Assembly: GCA_020636375.1 (NCBI GenBank)
Contig: JACJXZ010000010.1
Coordinates: 310,001-374,000, forward strand
Direction: 5' to 3'
Source: Lewinellaceae bacterium
Lineage (GTDB): Bacteria > Bacteroidota > Bacteroidia > Chitinophagales > Saprospiraceae
DNA length: 64,000 nucleotides
Shown here: piece after piece, positions 6,387-14,805 of the stretch
Numbering within the stretch: position 1 is the stretch's first letter
How the letters are laid out: every line of letters begins with the position of its first letter
The notes under the pieces: model-generated
What the model saw: the letters and a program-made list of their open reading frames with translations, nothing else
Databases searched by the model: none
What the model was told of the DNA's origin: nothing
Translations under genes and position numbers: made by a program

Positions 6387-8672
6387 TCAGAACGCGCACC
6401 GCACAAACACCGTCACATTCCTTCCCGGCTCAAAGATCAGCCCCTGCACCGGCATGTTGCGGTAGCCGCGGTTGAGGTGTTCGTAGTAATTCCGGTCAAA
6501 AATATTGAGTACGGCCGCGCCGACGGACAAGCCCTTGATGGGCTCCACATGCCCTTGCAGGTCGAACACGCTGAAGCCGGGCGTCCTCGTTTCGTCAAAT
6601 GAGGCGGCAATGCGTTCCTGGTCGGCGGCAAAGCGGCCCTTAAAGTCGATGGAGTAGCGCTCCCGTTCGTATTTCAGGCCGGCAGTGGCGCTGAGGGGCG
6701 GGATTTCCGGCAGCGGCTCGTCCCAGTCGACGTTGCGGGCGTGGGTGTAGGCGGCGGTAGCGTACAGCTGCAAGTGCTCCGGCAATTGCAACGTAGTTTC
6801 CAGTTCGAAGCCCTTCTGGGTGGCGGCGTCGATGTTCCGGAAGCGGCGGGAGAAGCGCGGCTGCTCCATCGGCATATATTTGCGGGGCAACGTGGAATCG
6901 ACGGCGGCAGTGATGTAATCCGTGATGTAGGAATAGAAAGCGGACAGCTTGACGCTGAGGCGCTCCGACTGGCGGCTCAGGCTCCATTCCACCTGGTGGT
7001 TGGCCTCCGGGCGCAGGTTGGGGTTGCCGACATACTCGTAGGCGTCGGCGCCCAGCGTGAAGTGGTTGATGAACCGCTCCTCCATGCCGGCGGTGCGGGT
7101 GCCGCGGCCCAGGGCCAGCTGGGTATTCCAGTGCTCGTTCAGGCGGTAATCCGCCGAGAGGTTGCCGCTGGTGTTCCACTCCGTCTTTTTGGCCAGGCCG
7201 GGGTACAGCTCGGCAAAATCCGGGGCCGGGTTCAGGATTTCGGCCTCAACGCGGTCGAGCCGCACGCCGGCGGTCAGCGTGAGCTTCTCGGTCAGGAAGT
7301 AGCGGGATTCGGCGAAGATGCCGATGTCGTTGAGGCGGGCGTCCTGCCAGATGAGGTCTTCGAACCGCATGGGCATCTCCAGGGGCTCGCCGGTCATCAT
7401 ATTGCGTTTGACGAGGCGGACGCGGCTGCCGTCGCGGGCCAGGCCGCGGTAGTCCAGGCCGGTATACAGCTGCGACCGGGCGCCGGGCTGCCAGGATAGT
7501 TCGAGCTTGCCGCCGGCGGTCAGGGCGTCGACGGTGGCCACTGCGTCCGTCATCATGAAATTGGGGCGCAGTTCGTTGCTCATGATGTGGTCCACGCTGG
7601 AAACAAAGGCCTTGAACGTAATGGAATACAGGTTGGGGCTGATGTTTTTGGCAACGTAATCGAGGGACAGTACGCTGCTGTTGTCTTCGCGGGTATCCAT
7701 GGGCAGGCCGACGTGCAGGATGTCGCGGCCGAACGATTGCCGCCAGCCCAACTGCAGGCGGTGGCTTTTGGCGGGGCGGAAGCCCAGTTTGGCGGCGTAG
7801 TCGTAAGATTTGAATGCGGTGGGTATCTCCAGTCCGTCGCCGTTCTGGTAGTTGCCGAAGTCGCGGGCGCCGCCGTTCACCGTGAAGTCATAGCCTTTGC
7901 CGGCGCCATTGAGCGTGAGGCGCGCCAGTTTGGAATTTCCGTTGGTTTCATATCCTGTCTCTGCGGCTCCGCCCATGGTGAAGGCTTCGGCCGGTTCCGG
8001 TTGCTGGGTGATGATGTTGATCACCCCGCCCATGGATTGCCCGTAGCGCACGCTGAAGGGGCCTTTGATCAGCTCGATCCGCTCCACTTCTTCCGGCGCT
8101 ACGTGAGTGGTGATGGGGTCCATGCGGTTGGGGCAGGCGTGCATCACCTGCACCCCGCCGTCGTACTGCACGTTGAGCTGCTCGTTGCGGAAGGAGCGGA
8201 AGACGGGATCCATGGCGTAGCCGCCTCTTTTTACCAGGCCGAAGCCGGGAGTGTCTTTAAAAAGGTCGCCTACGTCCTTGGGATGGCTGACGTGGCGGGC
8301 GAAGCCCAGGATGACGTCCGATTGGGCGGCGTTGTCCACTTTGCTGCCCTGGACGAGGATGTTCTCGATGAGGATGGGCTGGCTTTGGAGCTGCAGCTGC
8401 AGTTCGCCCATATTGTCTTCAACCGGCAATTTCAACGGTTCATAACCGACGTGTTGGGCGATAATGGTGTAAGGGCCTTCTGCGGGCACCTCCAACTGGA
8501 AACGCCCCTGCTCGTCGGCGTAAGTGCCGCCGGGAATGCCTTCGACGGCGAGGGTGGCGAAGCTTAGGGGTTTTTGCGTCTCGGCGTCGGCGATGCTGCC
8601 GGCAACTGTTTGCTGGCCAAGTGCCAGGAACGGGGCGATGAAAGCCAGGAACAGGAAGAAAATATTTTTCAT
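6387..8672 (-). CDS. TonB-dependent copper receptor, OprC/NosA family
   Basis: The 761-residue outer-membrane protein has a signal peptide (to about residue 20), a carboxypeptidase-regulatory-like domain (about 21-100), a plug (about 110-225, ending GQSMGGVINIITQ) and a 22-strand-type barrel that ends in an aromatic-rich segment with a terminal Phe. In the plug, HACPNRMDP gives Cys180 and Met184 (CxxxM); in the barrel, DHIM gives His362 and Met364 (HxM). CxxxM plus HxM is the copper site described for Pseudomonas OprC, and the spacing between the two halves is similar. It lies at the end of the minus-strand nos gene string, and NosZ needs many copper atoms, so copper import for N2O reductase is the likely role. 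Copper specificity is inferred. Confidence 0.88.
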   Translation of the reverse strand: MKNIFFLFLAFIAPFLALGQQTVAGSIADAETQKPLSFATLAVEGIPGGTYADEQGRFQLEVPAEGPYTIIAQHVGYEPLKLPVEDNMGELQLQLQSQPILIENILVQGSKVDNAAQSDVILGFARHVSHPKDVGDLFKDTPGFGLVKRGGYAMDPVFRSFRNEQLNVQYDGGVQVMHACPNRMDPITTHVAPEEVERIELIKGPFSVRYGQSMGGVINIITQQPEPAEAFTMGGAAETGYETNGNSKLARLTLNGAGKGYDFTVNGGARDFGNYQNGDGLEIPTAFKSYDYAAKLGFRPAKSHRLQLGWRQSFGRDILHVGLPMDTREDNSSVLSLDYVAKNISPNLYSITFKAFVSSVDHIMSNELRPNFMMTDAVATVDALTAGGKLELSWQPGARSQLYTGLDYRGLARDGSRVRLVKRNMMTGEPLEMPMRFEDLIWQDARLNDIGIFAESRYFLTEKLTLTAGVRLDRVEAEILNPAPDFAELYPGLAKKTEWNTSGNLSADYRLNEHWNTQLALGRGTRTAGMEERFINHFTLGADAYEYVGNPNLRPEANHQVEWSLSRQSERLSVKLSAFYSYITDYITAAVDSTLPRKYMPMEQPRFSRRFRNIDAATQKGFELETTLQLPEHLQLYATAAYTHARNVDWDEPLPEIPPLSATAGLKYERERYSIDFKGRFAADQERIAASFDETRTPGFSVFDLQGHVEPIKGLSVGAAVLNIFDRNYYEHLNRGYRNMPVQGLIFEPGRNVTVFVRCAF

Positions 8673-8862
8673 GGCGAAAAGATTCTGTTGGGTTGTTGAA
8701 TGGTTCCGGAGGGTAGGGCAGGTAGCGTAAGGCTGGTTGTTACTGTTTTTTTACTTCAAAAGTCAGCCGGCCCTTGAGTTGACAAAGCAGAATTAAATTG
8801 AAATGGACCATCTCCTGCCCCAGAGATGCCTCCGGGTTGGAACGCTGAAAAAGGGGGTAGGC

Positions 8863-9246
8863 CTACAACCAGGGCGGGCGAAAAAGGCCGAAGGTTACTT
8901 CAACAGAAAGAGGCGCGAGGTAGTAGAATGGAGATTTATCAGAGGTTAGGCTCGTCGACGAGCCGGCTTTGAGCAAACGCGGGGCCGGTAGCGCAAAAAA
9001 TGGCATCCGCTCTTCCGGAGCGGGGATCTTTGCCGGGGCGGGCGCATCTTCCGGCGCCTCCGTTTCGATCACCTTCTGCAGGTAACATTTGCCCTGGCAC
9101 ATCAGCAGCGGCTCGTCCTTGTTGATGCAGTATTTTTCGGCAATGCTTTCCTGGTTGGCCCGAAACCACAGGCCGATCAACGCCTCCCTGCCGCTTTGCA
9201 GCAGCAGCGCCCCGATCAGCAATATGGCGAGTAGCCGGTGGAACAT
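8863..9246 (-). CDS. Small secreted or anchored protein with CX9CX3C motif
   Basis: The product is 127 residues, with an N-terminal hydrophobic stretch (residues 5-17) that could be a signal peptide or anchor. It is followed by the conserved-looking motif YCINKDEPLLMCQGKC (Cys40, Cys50, Cys54) and then an Ala/Pro/Glu-rich low-complexity linker. Proteins of this type occur next to metal-related TonB receptors in Bacteroidota, and here one sits 190 bp upstream of the copper receptor in the same orientation. A role in periplasmic copper handling is possible because the three Cys and the Met could bind Cu(I). That is inference from context and composition; I do not know a named family with certainty. 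Confidence 0.65.
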   Translation of the reverse strand: MFHRLLAILLIGALLLQSGREALIGLWFRANQESIAEKYCINKDEPLLMCQGKCYLQKVIETEAPEDAPAPAKIPAPEERMPFFALPAPRLLKAGSSTSLTSDKSPFYYLAPLSVEVTFGLFRPPWL

Positions 9247-9543
9247 GGTTGATTTTTGAGCCGGCCGATTTTAAGTGGCCGTCAGCTGCTTGAGCCTAAC
9301 GCACCGGATAAATCCGGAACGTCCAGGCCTCGCAAAGATGAAAAAATATTAGCCCTTTTGTTTAGGCAGACGATCACAAAGGCGTCTTTTTTTAGCAGGT
9401 GGCAGATTTAGCCGCAAAATGCAAAAACGCAGCACGTATCCGGCCAGCGGCAGAAAATGCCCGGCTTTGCCCCAGTACTGAAGAGGGGGCCAGGCATTTT
9501 CCGCCTTTGCTGCCTCGTCGGGCCAGCGGGCAGATTTTACAGT

Positions 9544-10272
9544 TTAGAAACTCCGCTCCAACTCCACCGCCTGCGGAAACAGGATGTTGTTTTCCAGGTA
9601 CACATGCTGGTGCAGGTCTTCTTCGAACTCTTCCAGCAGGGCGTACAGCACCCGGTAGGTGTTGCAGGCACCTTCCGGGGGGGTAAAATCCCGGCTCAGC
9701 GTCCGGATTTCCGCCATGGTTTCTCCGGCGAATTCGTGTTCGGCCTCCATCACCCGGATGGGGTTCTGCGCAGTTTGAAAAGGAGGAGCCGCTGCTGTTT
9801 CTCCCGCTTCTTTAGCCTTCCACAACTCCTTCACGTAGGGAAACAGAATGAGCTCCTCTTTCCTAAGATGCGCAAACAATTCTTCCGCCAACGACTCCAG
9901 TTTGTCGGCAATGGTTATGGTCTCCGGATAGGCGTGGCCGTGCACTTTGGCTACCTTCTTGCCGTATTCGAGCAACTGCGGCAGCTTCTCCTGCACGTAA
10001 GTATGGTGGACGTTGACGATGTAGTCGATCAGGAAGGGCAGGGCCCATTCGTTGAACTGGAGCCGCTGCCGGGCCGGCATTTGGTCCAGGCGGGCGAGAT
10101 TGCTTTCCAGCTCCGCTACCGGAACGCCTTTCTGGCGGCACACCTCGGCCACCGTCTTTTTGCCGCCACAGCAAAAGTCGATGCCGTATTGTTTGAATAC
10201 GCCCGCCGCCCGGTAATCTTCGGCGACTAGCTCTCCTATCGTCCTGGATTGAATTTCTTTTTGATCGATCAT
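9544..10272 (-). CDS. ric: Iron-sulfur cluster repair di-iron protein (Ric/ScdA/DnrN type)
   Basis: From ATG 10272 the protein is 242 residues. The open frame extends further upstream, but that part only shadows nosY. It begins with the DUF542/ScdA N-terminal domain, including FCCGG (Cys34, Cys35), followed by a hemerythrin-like domain with spaced His/Glu ligands (VHHTY, HAYPE, HLRKEE, EAEHEF, LHQHVYLENN). Family members (E. coli YtfE, Staphylococcus ScdA, denitrifier DnrN) are cytoplasmic di-iron proteins that repair Fe-S clusters damaged by NO or oxidants. Its place behind nosY, in a cluster with an Rrf2 Fe-S regulator, fits a nitrosative-stress function. Identification is strong. Confidence 0.93.
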   Translation of the reverse strand: MIDQKEIQSRTIGELVAEDYRAAGVFKQYGIDFCCGGKKTVAEVCRQKGVPVAELESNLARLDQMPARQRLQFNEWALPFLIDYIVNVHHTYVQEKLPQLLEYGKKVAKVHGHAYPETITIADKLESLAEELFAHLRKEELILFPYVKELWKAKEAGETAAAPPFQTAQNPIRVMEAEHEFAGETMAEIRTLSRDFTPPEGACNTYRVLYALLEEFEEDLHQHVYLENNILFPQAVELERSF

Positions 10273-10322
10273 AGTTGATGTTTTTTTATTGTTTTTAGAC
10301 TTGACAAGTCTCTCATCCGATT

Positions 10323-11105
10323 CTAAAAATCTTTCCTTACCGCTACTCTTTTTATGCCCCAGGCGGGCAGCGCTACCCACAGCAGGAGAACGCCCAGCGA
10401 GCAGGCCATGCCCAGCACCGTGCCCATGAAATTCTGGATGACGGCCCCGGTGTACCCCATCAGTGCCGAGATGTCGAGCTTCAGCAGGATGAGGATGCGC
10501 GACAGGTCGATCGGGTTGAACAGGGAGGCGCCGATGGCGAAGCGTTCCAGCGGATAGTCGCTGAACATCGACAGGGCGAGCAGGAACAGCCCGTCGTAGA
10601 TGACGGCGAAGAACAGCCACACCAGGATGGCCAGCCCGAACCCCTTGATGCGGTTCTCATTGCGCAGCGCAATGAAAAAGGCGATGGCGGAAAAAATGAA
10701 GGACAGGAACAACCCCACCAGCAACAGGATGCTGAAGTTCCAAATCTCCGAAGAACTGAAGATGCCATACAACACGAAGGGCAGCCCCACCCCCAGCAAC
10801 AGGCTGATGGCCAGCGAACAGGCCACGCCCAGGTACTGCCCGAAAAAGATGTGGCTGCGCCGGATAGGCTGCGCCAGCAGCAGCTCGGTAAACTCCCGGG
10901 AGTTGTAATAGTACATCACCCCGAACATGGTGGCGATGAGCGGCACGAGCACCAGGATGATGTTCATCAGGCTGATGATGGCCTTCGACAGGCCGCCGCC
11001 CAGCCAAAGCAGGGAAGCGGAGAGCAACAGGTAAAACGCGCCGTAAATGTACAGCCACCGGCTGCGCGTCAGGTCGTAAAAGCTGTATTTGAGTATCTTG
11101 AACAT
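10323..11105 (-). CDS. nosY: ABC-2 type permease NosY
   Basis: ATG 11105 gives 260 residues starting MFKILKYSFYDLTRSRW; an ATG farther upstream would add an implausible polar tail. About six hydrophobic segments are visible, with the amphipathic N-terminal helix and YYNSREFTELLLAQPIRRS segment typical of ABC-2 permeases. NosY pairs with the ATPase NosF and works with periplasmic NosD to supply sulfur for the CuZ [4Cu:2S] centre of N2O reductase. The nosF gene ends 270 bp upstream, separated by a nested palindrome, so the usual tight nosDFY spacing is interrupted here. Gene order and family both support the call. Confidence 0.88.
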   Translation of the reverse strand: MFKILKYSFYDLTRSRWLYIYGAFYLLLSASLLWLGGGLSKAIISLMNIILVLVPLIATMFGVMYYYNSREFTELLLAQPIRRSHIFFGQYLGVACSLAISLLLGVGLPFVLYGIFSSSEIWNFSILLLVGLFLSFIFSAIAFFIALRNENRIKGFGLAILVWLFFAVIYDGLFLLALSMFSDYPLERFAIGASLFNPIDLSRILILLKLDISALMGYTGAVIQNFMGTVLGMACSLGVLLLWVALPAWGIKRVAVRKDF

Positions 11106-11374
11106 GATTGTCTTTTTTTGAATACGCTTATTCGGAATTGGGTTTTCGGAGTTCGCGAACGCCGGCCACTGTACATGGTGCTTTTTTGCCACTAAGACAC
11201 CAAAACACTAAGATGGCACAAAGCCGTATAGCTATCGGCTTTGTGGTCCTTCGAGGCTTAGTGTCTTCGTGGCTAGAGGCGTTTAGCACCTTTATGTACA
11301 GTAGTATAAACGCCGGTCAGCCGAACACCATTAAAAACCATTCAGCCCTTCAACAATATAGCCATATAACCTCC
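11106..11374. other. Gap between nosF and nosY filled by a nested palindrome
   Basis: This 269-bp spacer is non-coding and is dominated by the palindrome at 11168-11302. NosF and NosY normally form one operon with short spacing, so the spacer looks acquired. Confidence 0.6.
11168..11302. repeat. Nested palindromic element inside the nos gene string
   Basis: Outer arms ACTGTACAT (11168-11176) and ATGTACAGT (11294-11302) enclose further complementary blocks: GGTGC / GCACC, GCCACTAAGACAC / GTGTCTTCGTGGC, and an inner CACAAAGCCG (11217-11226) with CGGCTTTGTG (11236-11245). The CTAAGACAC and CACAAAG wording resembles repeats I recall from other Bacteroidota intergenic regions. Confidence 0.8.
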
Positions 11375-12139
11375 CTACGCCCCTCTCAACACCAACTGTG
11401 CCGCCTTCTCTCCGTGTCCGTTGGAACTAAACCCCAGCTCCCCCTCCTCCAAGATCCGGGCGATGGCCCGCTCCAGGCTGGAGGCCCCGTATTTTTCCTT
11501 TAGTTCCTGGAGCCCTCCCCGGAAATGGACGTGCCCTTCCAGGAGGAAGACTACCTCATCGGCCATCTCTTCGACGAAACTCATAATGTGGGTGGTGACG
11601 AGGATGTATTTCCCCTTTTCCTTTTCCTGCCGGAGCAGTTCTTTGAGGCGTTGCGTGGCCACGGGATCCAGCCCGCTGGTGGGTTCATCCAGGATGAGTA
11701 CCGGGCTGTCGTACATCATGGCCAGGACGAGGTTGACCTTTTGGCGCGTTCCGCCGGACAAGTTGCCCAGGCGGTTGCCCAGATGGGGCTGCAGGGCGAA
11801 GAGCCGGATCAACGGTTCGGCGTCGGGCTGCCCGCCCCTCAGATCCTGGATCATCCGGAGCAGTTCCTGCACGGTCAGGTTTTCCGGGAAACGGGCGATC
11901 TGCGGCAGGTAGTCGATCTGCCGGCGGTAGGCCCAGCCGCCTTTGATGTCCTGCCCCTGGAAGCGGATGGTGCCCTGGCCGGGCAAGGCCATGCCCAGGA
12001 TGCTTTTGATCAGAGTGGTTTTTCCCGAGCCGTTGGGGCCGAGGATGGCGGTGATGCCGGGGCTTTGAAATTTCAGGCTGACGCCTTTCAGGACTTCCTG
12101 TTTGCCGAATGATTTGTGCAGGTTTTCTATCGTGATCAT
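11375..12139 (-). CDS. nosF: ABC transporter ATP-binding protein NosF
   Basis: The 254-residue ATPase has Walker A GPNGSGKTT (residues 34-42), a Q-loop (DYLPQ), signature LSGGTRQK, Walker B VLILDEPTSGLDP and an H-loop His in TTHIM. It begins one base inside the nosD stop (TGATG overlap), so nosD and nosF are translationally coupled. With NosY it should form the ABC exporter that feeds sulfur to the NosD-assisted assembly of the CuZ centre. The C-terminus lies 269 bp from nosY because of an intervening repeat element. Assignment to NosF rests on the nosD-nosF-nosY order and a typical ABC-A/NosF sequence. Confidence 0.92.
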   Translation of the reverse strand: MITIENLHKSFGKQEVLKGVSLKFQSPGITAILGPNGSGKTTLIKSILGMALPGQGTIRFQGQDIKGGWAYRRQIDYLPQIARFPENLTVQELLRMIQDLRGGQPDAEPLIRLFALQPHLGNRLGNLSGGTRQKVNLVLAMMYDSPVLILDEPTSGLDPVATQRLKELLRQEKEKGKYILVTTHIMSFVEEMADEVVFLLEGHVHFRGGLQELKEKYGASSLERAIARILEEGELGFSSNGHGEKAAQLVLRGA

Positions 12140-13395
12140 CAGAAGGCCGGTTTATCTTTTGAAAAATTGAGCTTTTGCATGAGAGGGGCGTTGTCCGCTA
12201 CATCAGCCGGCGTCAGGACCGGGCTCACCTTTTCGGAAAAGTTGAGCAGGTCGACGAACAGGCTGCGCAGCAGGACCATGGCCTCCGGCGTGCGGTTGAC
12301 GACGTAGTTGAACAGCTTGACGGGGTGGTAGGGCACGTCGCCGACGCCGTCCCGCCCCAGGTCATAGCCGCTGTAGTCCGTCCAGTAGTTACCGTCGAAG
12401 GCATTGTTGTTGGGCGCGCTTGCCAGCGACAGGTCGAAGGTGTTGTACAGGAAGTTGTTGGCCCGTACCTCATTGTCGAGGCAGCCGCCGGACATCTTCA
12501 TGGCCCAGCCGTTGCGGCTGAATTCATTGTACCGGTACCGGATGCGGGTGGAGCCTTCCACATAAATGCCGATGGTATTCTCCAGGAAAACGTTGTTACG
12601 GATCTCCGCATCGTAGATTTCCTTGAGCAGCAGGCCGTAGGCCGCGCGCCCCCAGTTGTATTCGAAGCGGTTTTCCCACATGTTGATGTTTCGGGAGAAC
12701 ATGACCGCCACCCCGGCACCGTTGCGCCGGAAGGTGTTGCGGAAGTAATCATCGTCGTTGGAAAACATGAAATGGAGGCCGTAGCGCAGGTTGTCCTCGC
12801 TGATGTTGTGCCGGATGCGGCTGTCGTCCACGAATTCGAAGTAGATGCCGTCGCGGTGGCCGCGCACCTGGTTGTTTTCCACCAGCATCCGTTTGCAGTA
12901 CCACAGGTGGATGGCGTTGCCGGAGGACATTTCCTCCCGGGCCTGCCCTTCGAGGATATTGTTGGAGACCAGCCCGTCGCTGCAGTGTTCCAGGTAAATC
13001 CCGAAGAAGGTGTTCTCCAGGCGGTTGCCACGGATGGCAAAATCCCGTACGCGCCGCATGCGGATGCCGGCCCGGTCTTCCAGGTAGCTGGTGCCTACAT
13101 TTCGAACGACCAGCCCTTCGATGGTTACGCCGTTGGCGGTGACTGTGAGGACTTCCGTTTCGTTTTCGCCGTCGAGGACGGGCCAGCCCTCACCTTTCAG
13201 GCGGAGCGGCTTGTCGACCAGGATGTTGCCTTCCTGGTACACCCCGCCCTGGATGAGGATCTCATCGCCGGCGCCGGCCGAGGCGATGGCCTGGCTGATG
13301 CTGCTGTATTCGCAGTCGGGGCAGACGGTGATCGTCGCCGCCTGCGTCGCCAGGAAAGCGAGCAGGAAAGTAAAGATTAAGGTTGTTTTGCGCAT
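12139..13395 (-). CDS. nosD: Periplasmic copper-binding/maturation protein NosD
   Basis: The 418-residue protein has a signal peptide (MRKTTLIFTFLLAFLATQAA) followed by a right-handed parallel beta-helix of CASH/NosD repeats. These include many NNxF/NxF rungs such as IRGNRLENTFFGIYL, LVSNNILEGQ and ENNQVRGH. It ends with the YWTDYSGYDLGRDGVGDVPY block characteristic of NosD. NosD is the periplasmic partner of the NosFY ABC transporter in building the CuZ site of nitrous-oxide reductase. It overlaps nosF by one base and lies downstream of nosL and a fasciclin remnant. Length and motifs match the family well. Confidence 0.94.
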   Translation of the reverse strand: MRKTTLIFTFLLAFLATQAATITVCPDCEYSSISQAIASAGAGDEILIQGGVYQEGNILVDKPLRLKGEGWPVLDGENETEVLTVTANGVTIEGLVVRNVGTSYLEDRAGIRMRRVRDFAIRGNRLENTFFGIYLEHCSDGLVSNNILEGQAREEMSSGNAIHLWYCKRMLVENNQVRGHRDGIYFEFVDDSRIRHNISEDNLRYGLHFMFSNDDDYFRNTFRRNGAGVAVMFSRNINMWENRFEYNWGRAAYGLLLKEIYDAEIRNNVFLENTIGIYVEGSTRIRYRYNEFSRNGWAMKMSGGCLDNEVRANNFLYNTFDLSLASAPNNNAFDGNYWTDYSGYDLGRDGVGDVPYHPVKLFNYVVNRTPEAMVLLRSLFVDLLNFSEKVSPVLTPADVADNAPLMQKLNFSKDKPAF

Positions 13396-13462
13396 CTTTT
13401 CCGGTTTTTTGGAGGCCGCCTTTTCCGGCAGCCTCCATTACCAACTCAGTGAACTCCTCTTT

Positions 13463-13627
13463 TTAGTCAGGAGGCAGTAATACAGCGTCGACAACATGCA
13501 CGATGCCGTTTGAAGCCTTAACTGTCCCCAGGATCTTAGCCCCGCCGACCTTGATCTCATCGCCGTTTCGCTCCACTTTTACATAGTGGCCGGTAGCCAT
13601 GTACAGGTTCATGCCGTCCTTCAGCAT
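13463..13627 (-). pseudogene. C-terminal fragment of a fasciclin (FAS1) domain
   Basis: A 54-residue frame from ATG 13627 ends SNGIVHVVDAVLLPPD, the unmistakable last strand of a FAS1 domain (consensus ASNGVIHVIDxVLLPP), preceded by the GGAKI segment. A FAS1 domain has about 130-140 residues; the first half is missing, an in-frame stop lies four codons upstream of the ATG, and nosL ends only 45 bp away. It is therefore a remnant of a larger gene deleted at its 5' end. Fasciclin-domain genes do occur near denitrification genes in Bacteroidota as far as I recall, so an ancestral cluster may have carried an intact copy. A hairpin (13411-13436) lies just downstream. Confidence 0.75.
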
Positions 13628-13672
13628 ATTATTGGTTTAGATGATGATTTTCGAACCTGCTTGTCTTCGGCG

Positions 13673-14110
13673 TCAGTTGTTCATGTGCCCGATCAGCCCA
13701 TTCCAGTCGAATACATCCCCGCCTTTTTCCGATTGAACCGCCCGGGCCCGCTCCTGTGTTTCGAAGGCAGACAGGAAGGCGCCCATCGGGCTGGGGATAT
13801 TCGGGCTGATGAGATAGTAGCTCGTTTCTGCCGGGATCAGCTCGCCCGGTTTTTCGTAATCGTTGGCCAGCAGGAAGGCATATTCCTGGCCTTCCTGTTC
13901 GCCCAGGTAATTCACCAGGCATTCGATGGCGTCGAATTTAAAAACCTTACCCTTTTGGGTCACGGCCTCGGCGGCGTGCTGCTTGTCCACTATTGTCATT
14001 TTGCAGTAGTGGCAGGCATCGTTGCCGTAGTTGATCGGTTTAGGCGACTGTGCGCAGGAAGCCGCGCTTAGTAGCAGAGCGGCCGCCGGAAGAAGCTTGC
14101 TGAGTTTCAT
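13673..14110 (-). CDS. nosL: Nitrous-oxide reductase accessory lipoprotein NosL
   Basis: The 145-residue lipoprotein has the lipobox SAASC (acylated Cys19) and the NosL signature DACHYCKM (Cys33, Cys36, Met38), which binds Cu(I), followed by FDAIECL and SPMGAFLSAF segments typical of the family. NosL is a periplasmic copper chaperone that delivers copper to NosZ. Its first 71 bases overlap the 3' end of the upstream membrane-protein gene in a different frame. The start at 14110 is required by the signal peptide, so the overlap is real. The gene is followed by a fasciclin remnant and nosD. Confidence 0.94.
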   Translation of the reverse strand: MKLSKLLPAAALLLSAASCAQSPKPINYGNDACHYCKMTIVDKQHAAEAVTQKGKVFKFDAIECLVNYLGEQEGQEYAFLLANDYEKPGELIPAETSYYLISPNIPSPMGAFLSAFETQERARAVQSEKGGDVFDWNGLIGHMNN

Positions 14111-14714
14111 TTTTGCTCAATTTTGATTTTAACCACCAGGCCGCCAGGGCCAGCAGGGCGGAAAGCCCGGCAAAGTACCCGCCGGTATGGGGGAAGGACT
14201 TGGCGATGAAGTTGAGGATCACCTTGGTGCCGAACAGGGGCGGTTGAAAAGAAGCCCCGGGTATTTTGATGGGCGCCGTCGGGCTCAGGTTGTGGCCGTA
14301 GTCGTATTCCCAGAGGTAGAAGTCGTATATGCCGGCAGCTGCCAGTACGGCAAAAAGGATGGCCCAGCCCAGGTAGAGCTGTTTCCTGTCGATGGCTGCA
14401 GCGAGCAGGGCCAGCACCGCCAGGCCGATGACGATGTACGGGAAATACTGAAGCTCAGGAATGGCGTCCGGCTCGATGTGCTTCATCCCCACATAGTGGT
14501 TGAGAATATTGACATTTTGCAGGGTGCCGGGGCTGTCGCCGCCAATCTTGTTGATCCAGATGTACATATTTACGCCATCCGGATACTGCGGGGCGATGAG
14601 GGTGATGCGCCACATCGGGAAAACGAAGAGCATCATCAAAGCGGCAGCCGCCAGTATCATAAGCACCCGTGGTAGTTGTTTCATGGCAATATTTTGAAAT
14701 GAATTATTCTCCAT
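14040..14714 (-). CDS. Four-helix membrane protein of the nos cluster
   Basis: The 224-residue protein has about four transmembrane helices (residues near 15-35, 92-110, 118-138 and 185-203). Between the first two is a periplasmic loop with the motif NHYVGMKHIEPD, whose His and Met residues could bind metal or heme. Proteins like this sit between nosZ and nosL in Bacteroidota clusters and are probably involved in copper delivery or electron transfer, but no function is established to my knowledge. The C-terminal 24 residues (after WWLKSKLSK) are encoded inside nosL in another frame and look like read-through after loss of an older stop. The start may be Met1 or Met11 (14684). Confidence 0.75.
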   Translation of the reverse strand: MENNSFQNIAMKQLPRVLMILAAAALMMLFVFPMWRITLIAPQYPDGVNMYIWINKIGGDSPGTLQNVNILNHYVGMKHIEPDAIPELQYFPYIVIGLAVLALLAAAIDRKQLYLGWAILFAVLAAAGIYDFYLWEYDYGHNLSPTAPIKIPGASFQPPLFGTKVILNFIAKSFPHTGGYFAGLSALLALAAWWLKSKLSKNETQQASSGGRSATKRGFLRTVA

Positions 14715-14805
14715 CTATGAGATTGTTCACACAGCACCTGTTCCGAACTCGTTTCGGAATGTGTTTCTCGCGGAGGTGCGGAGGCGCAGAGAATTGATTT
14801 TCAAC

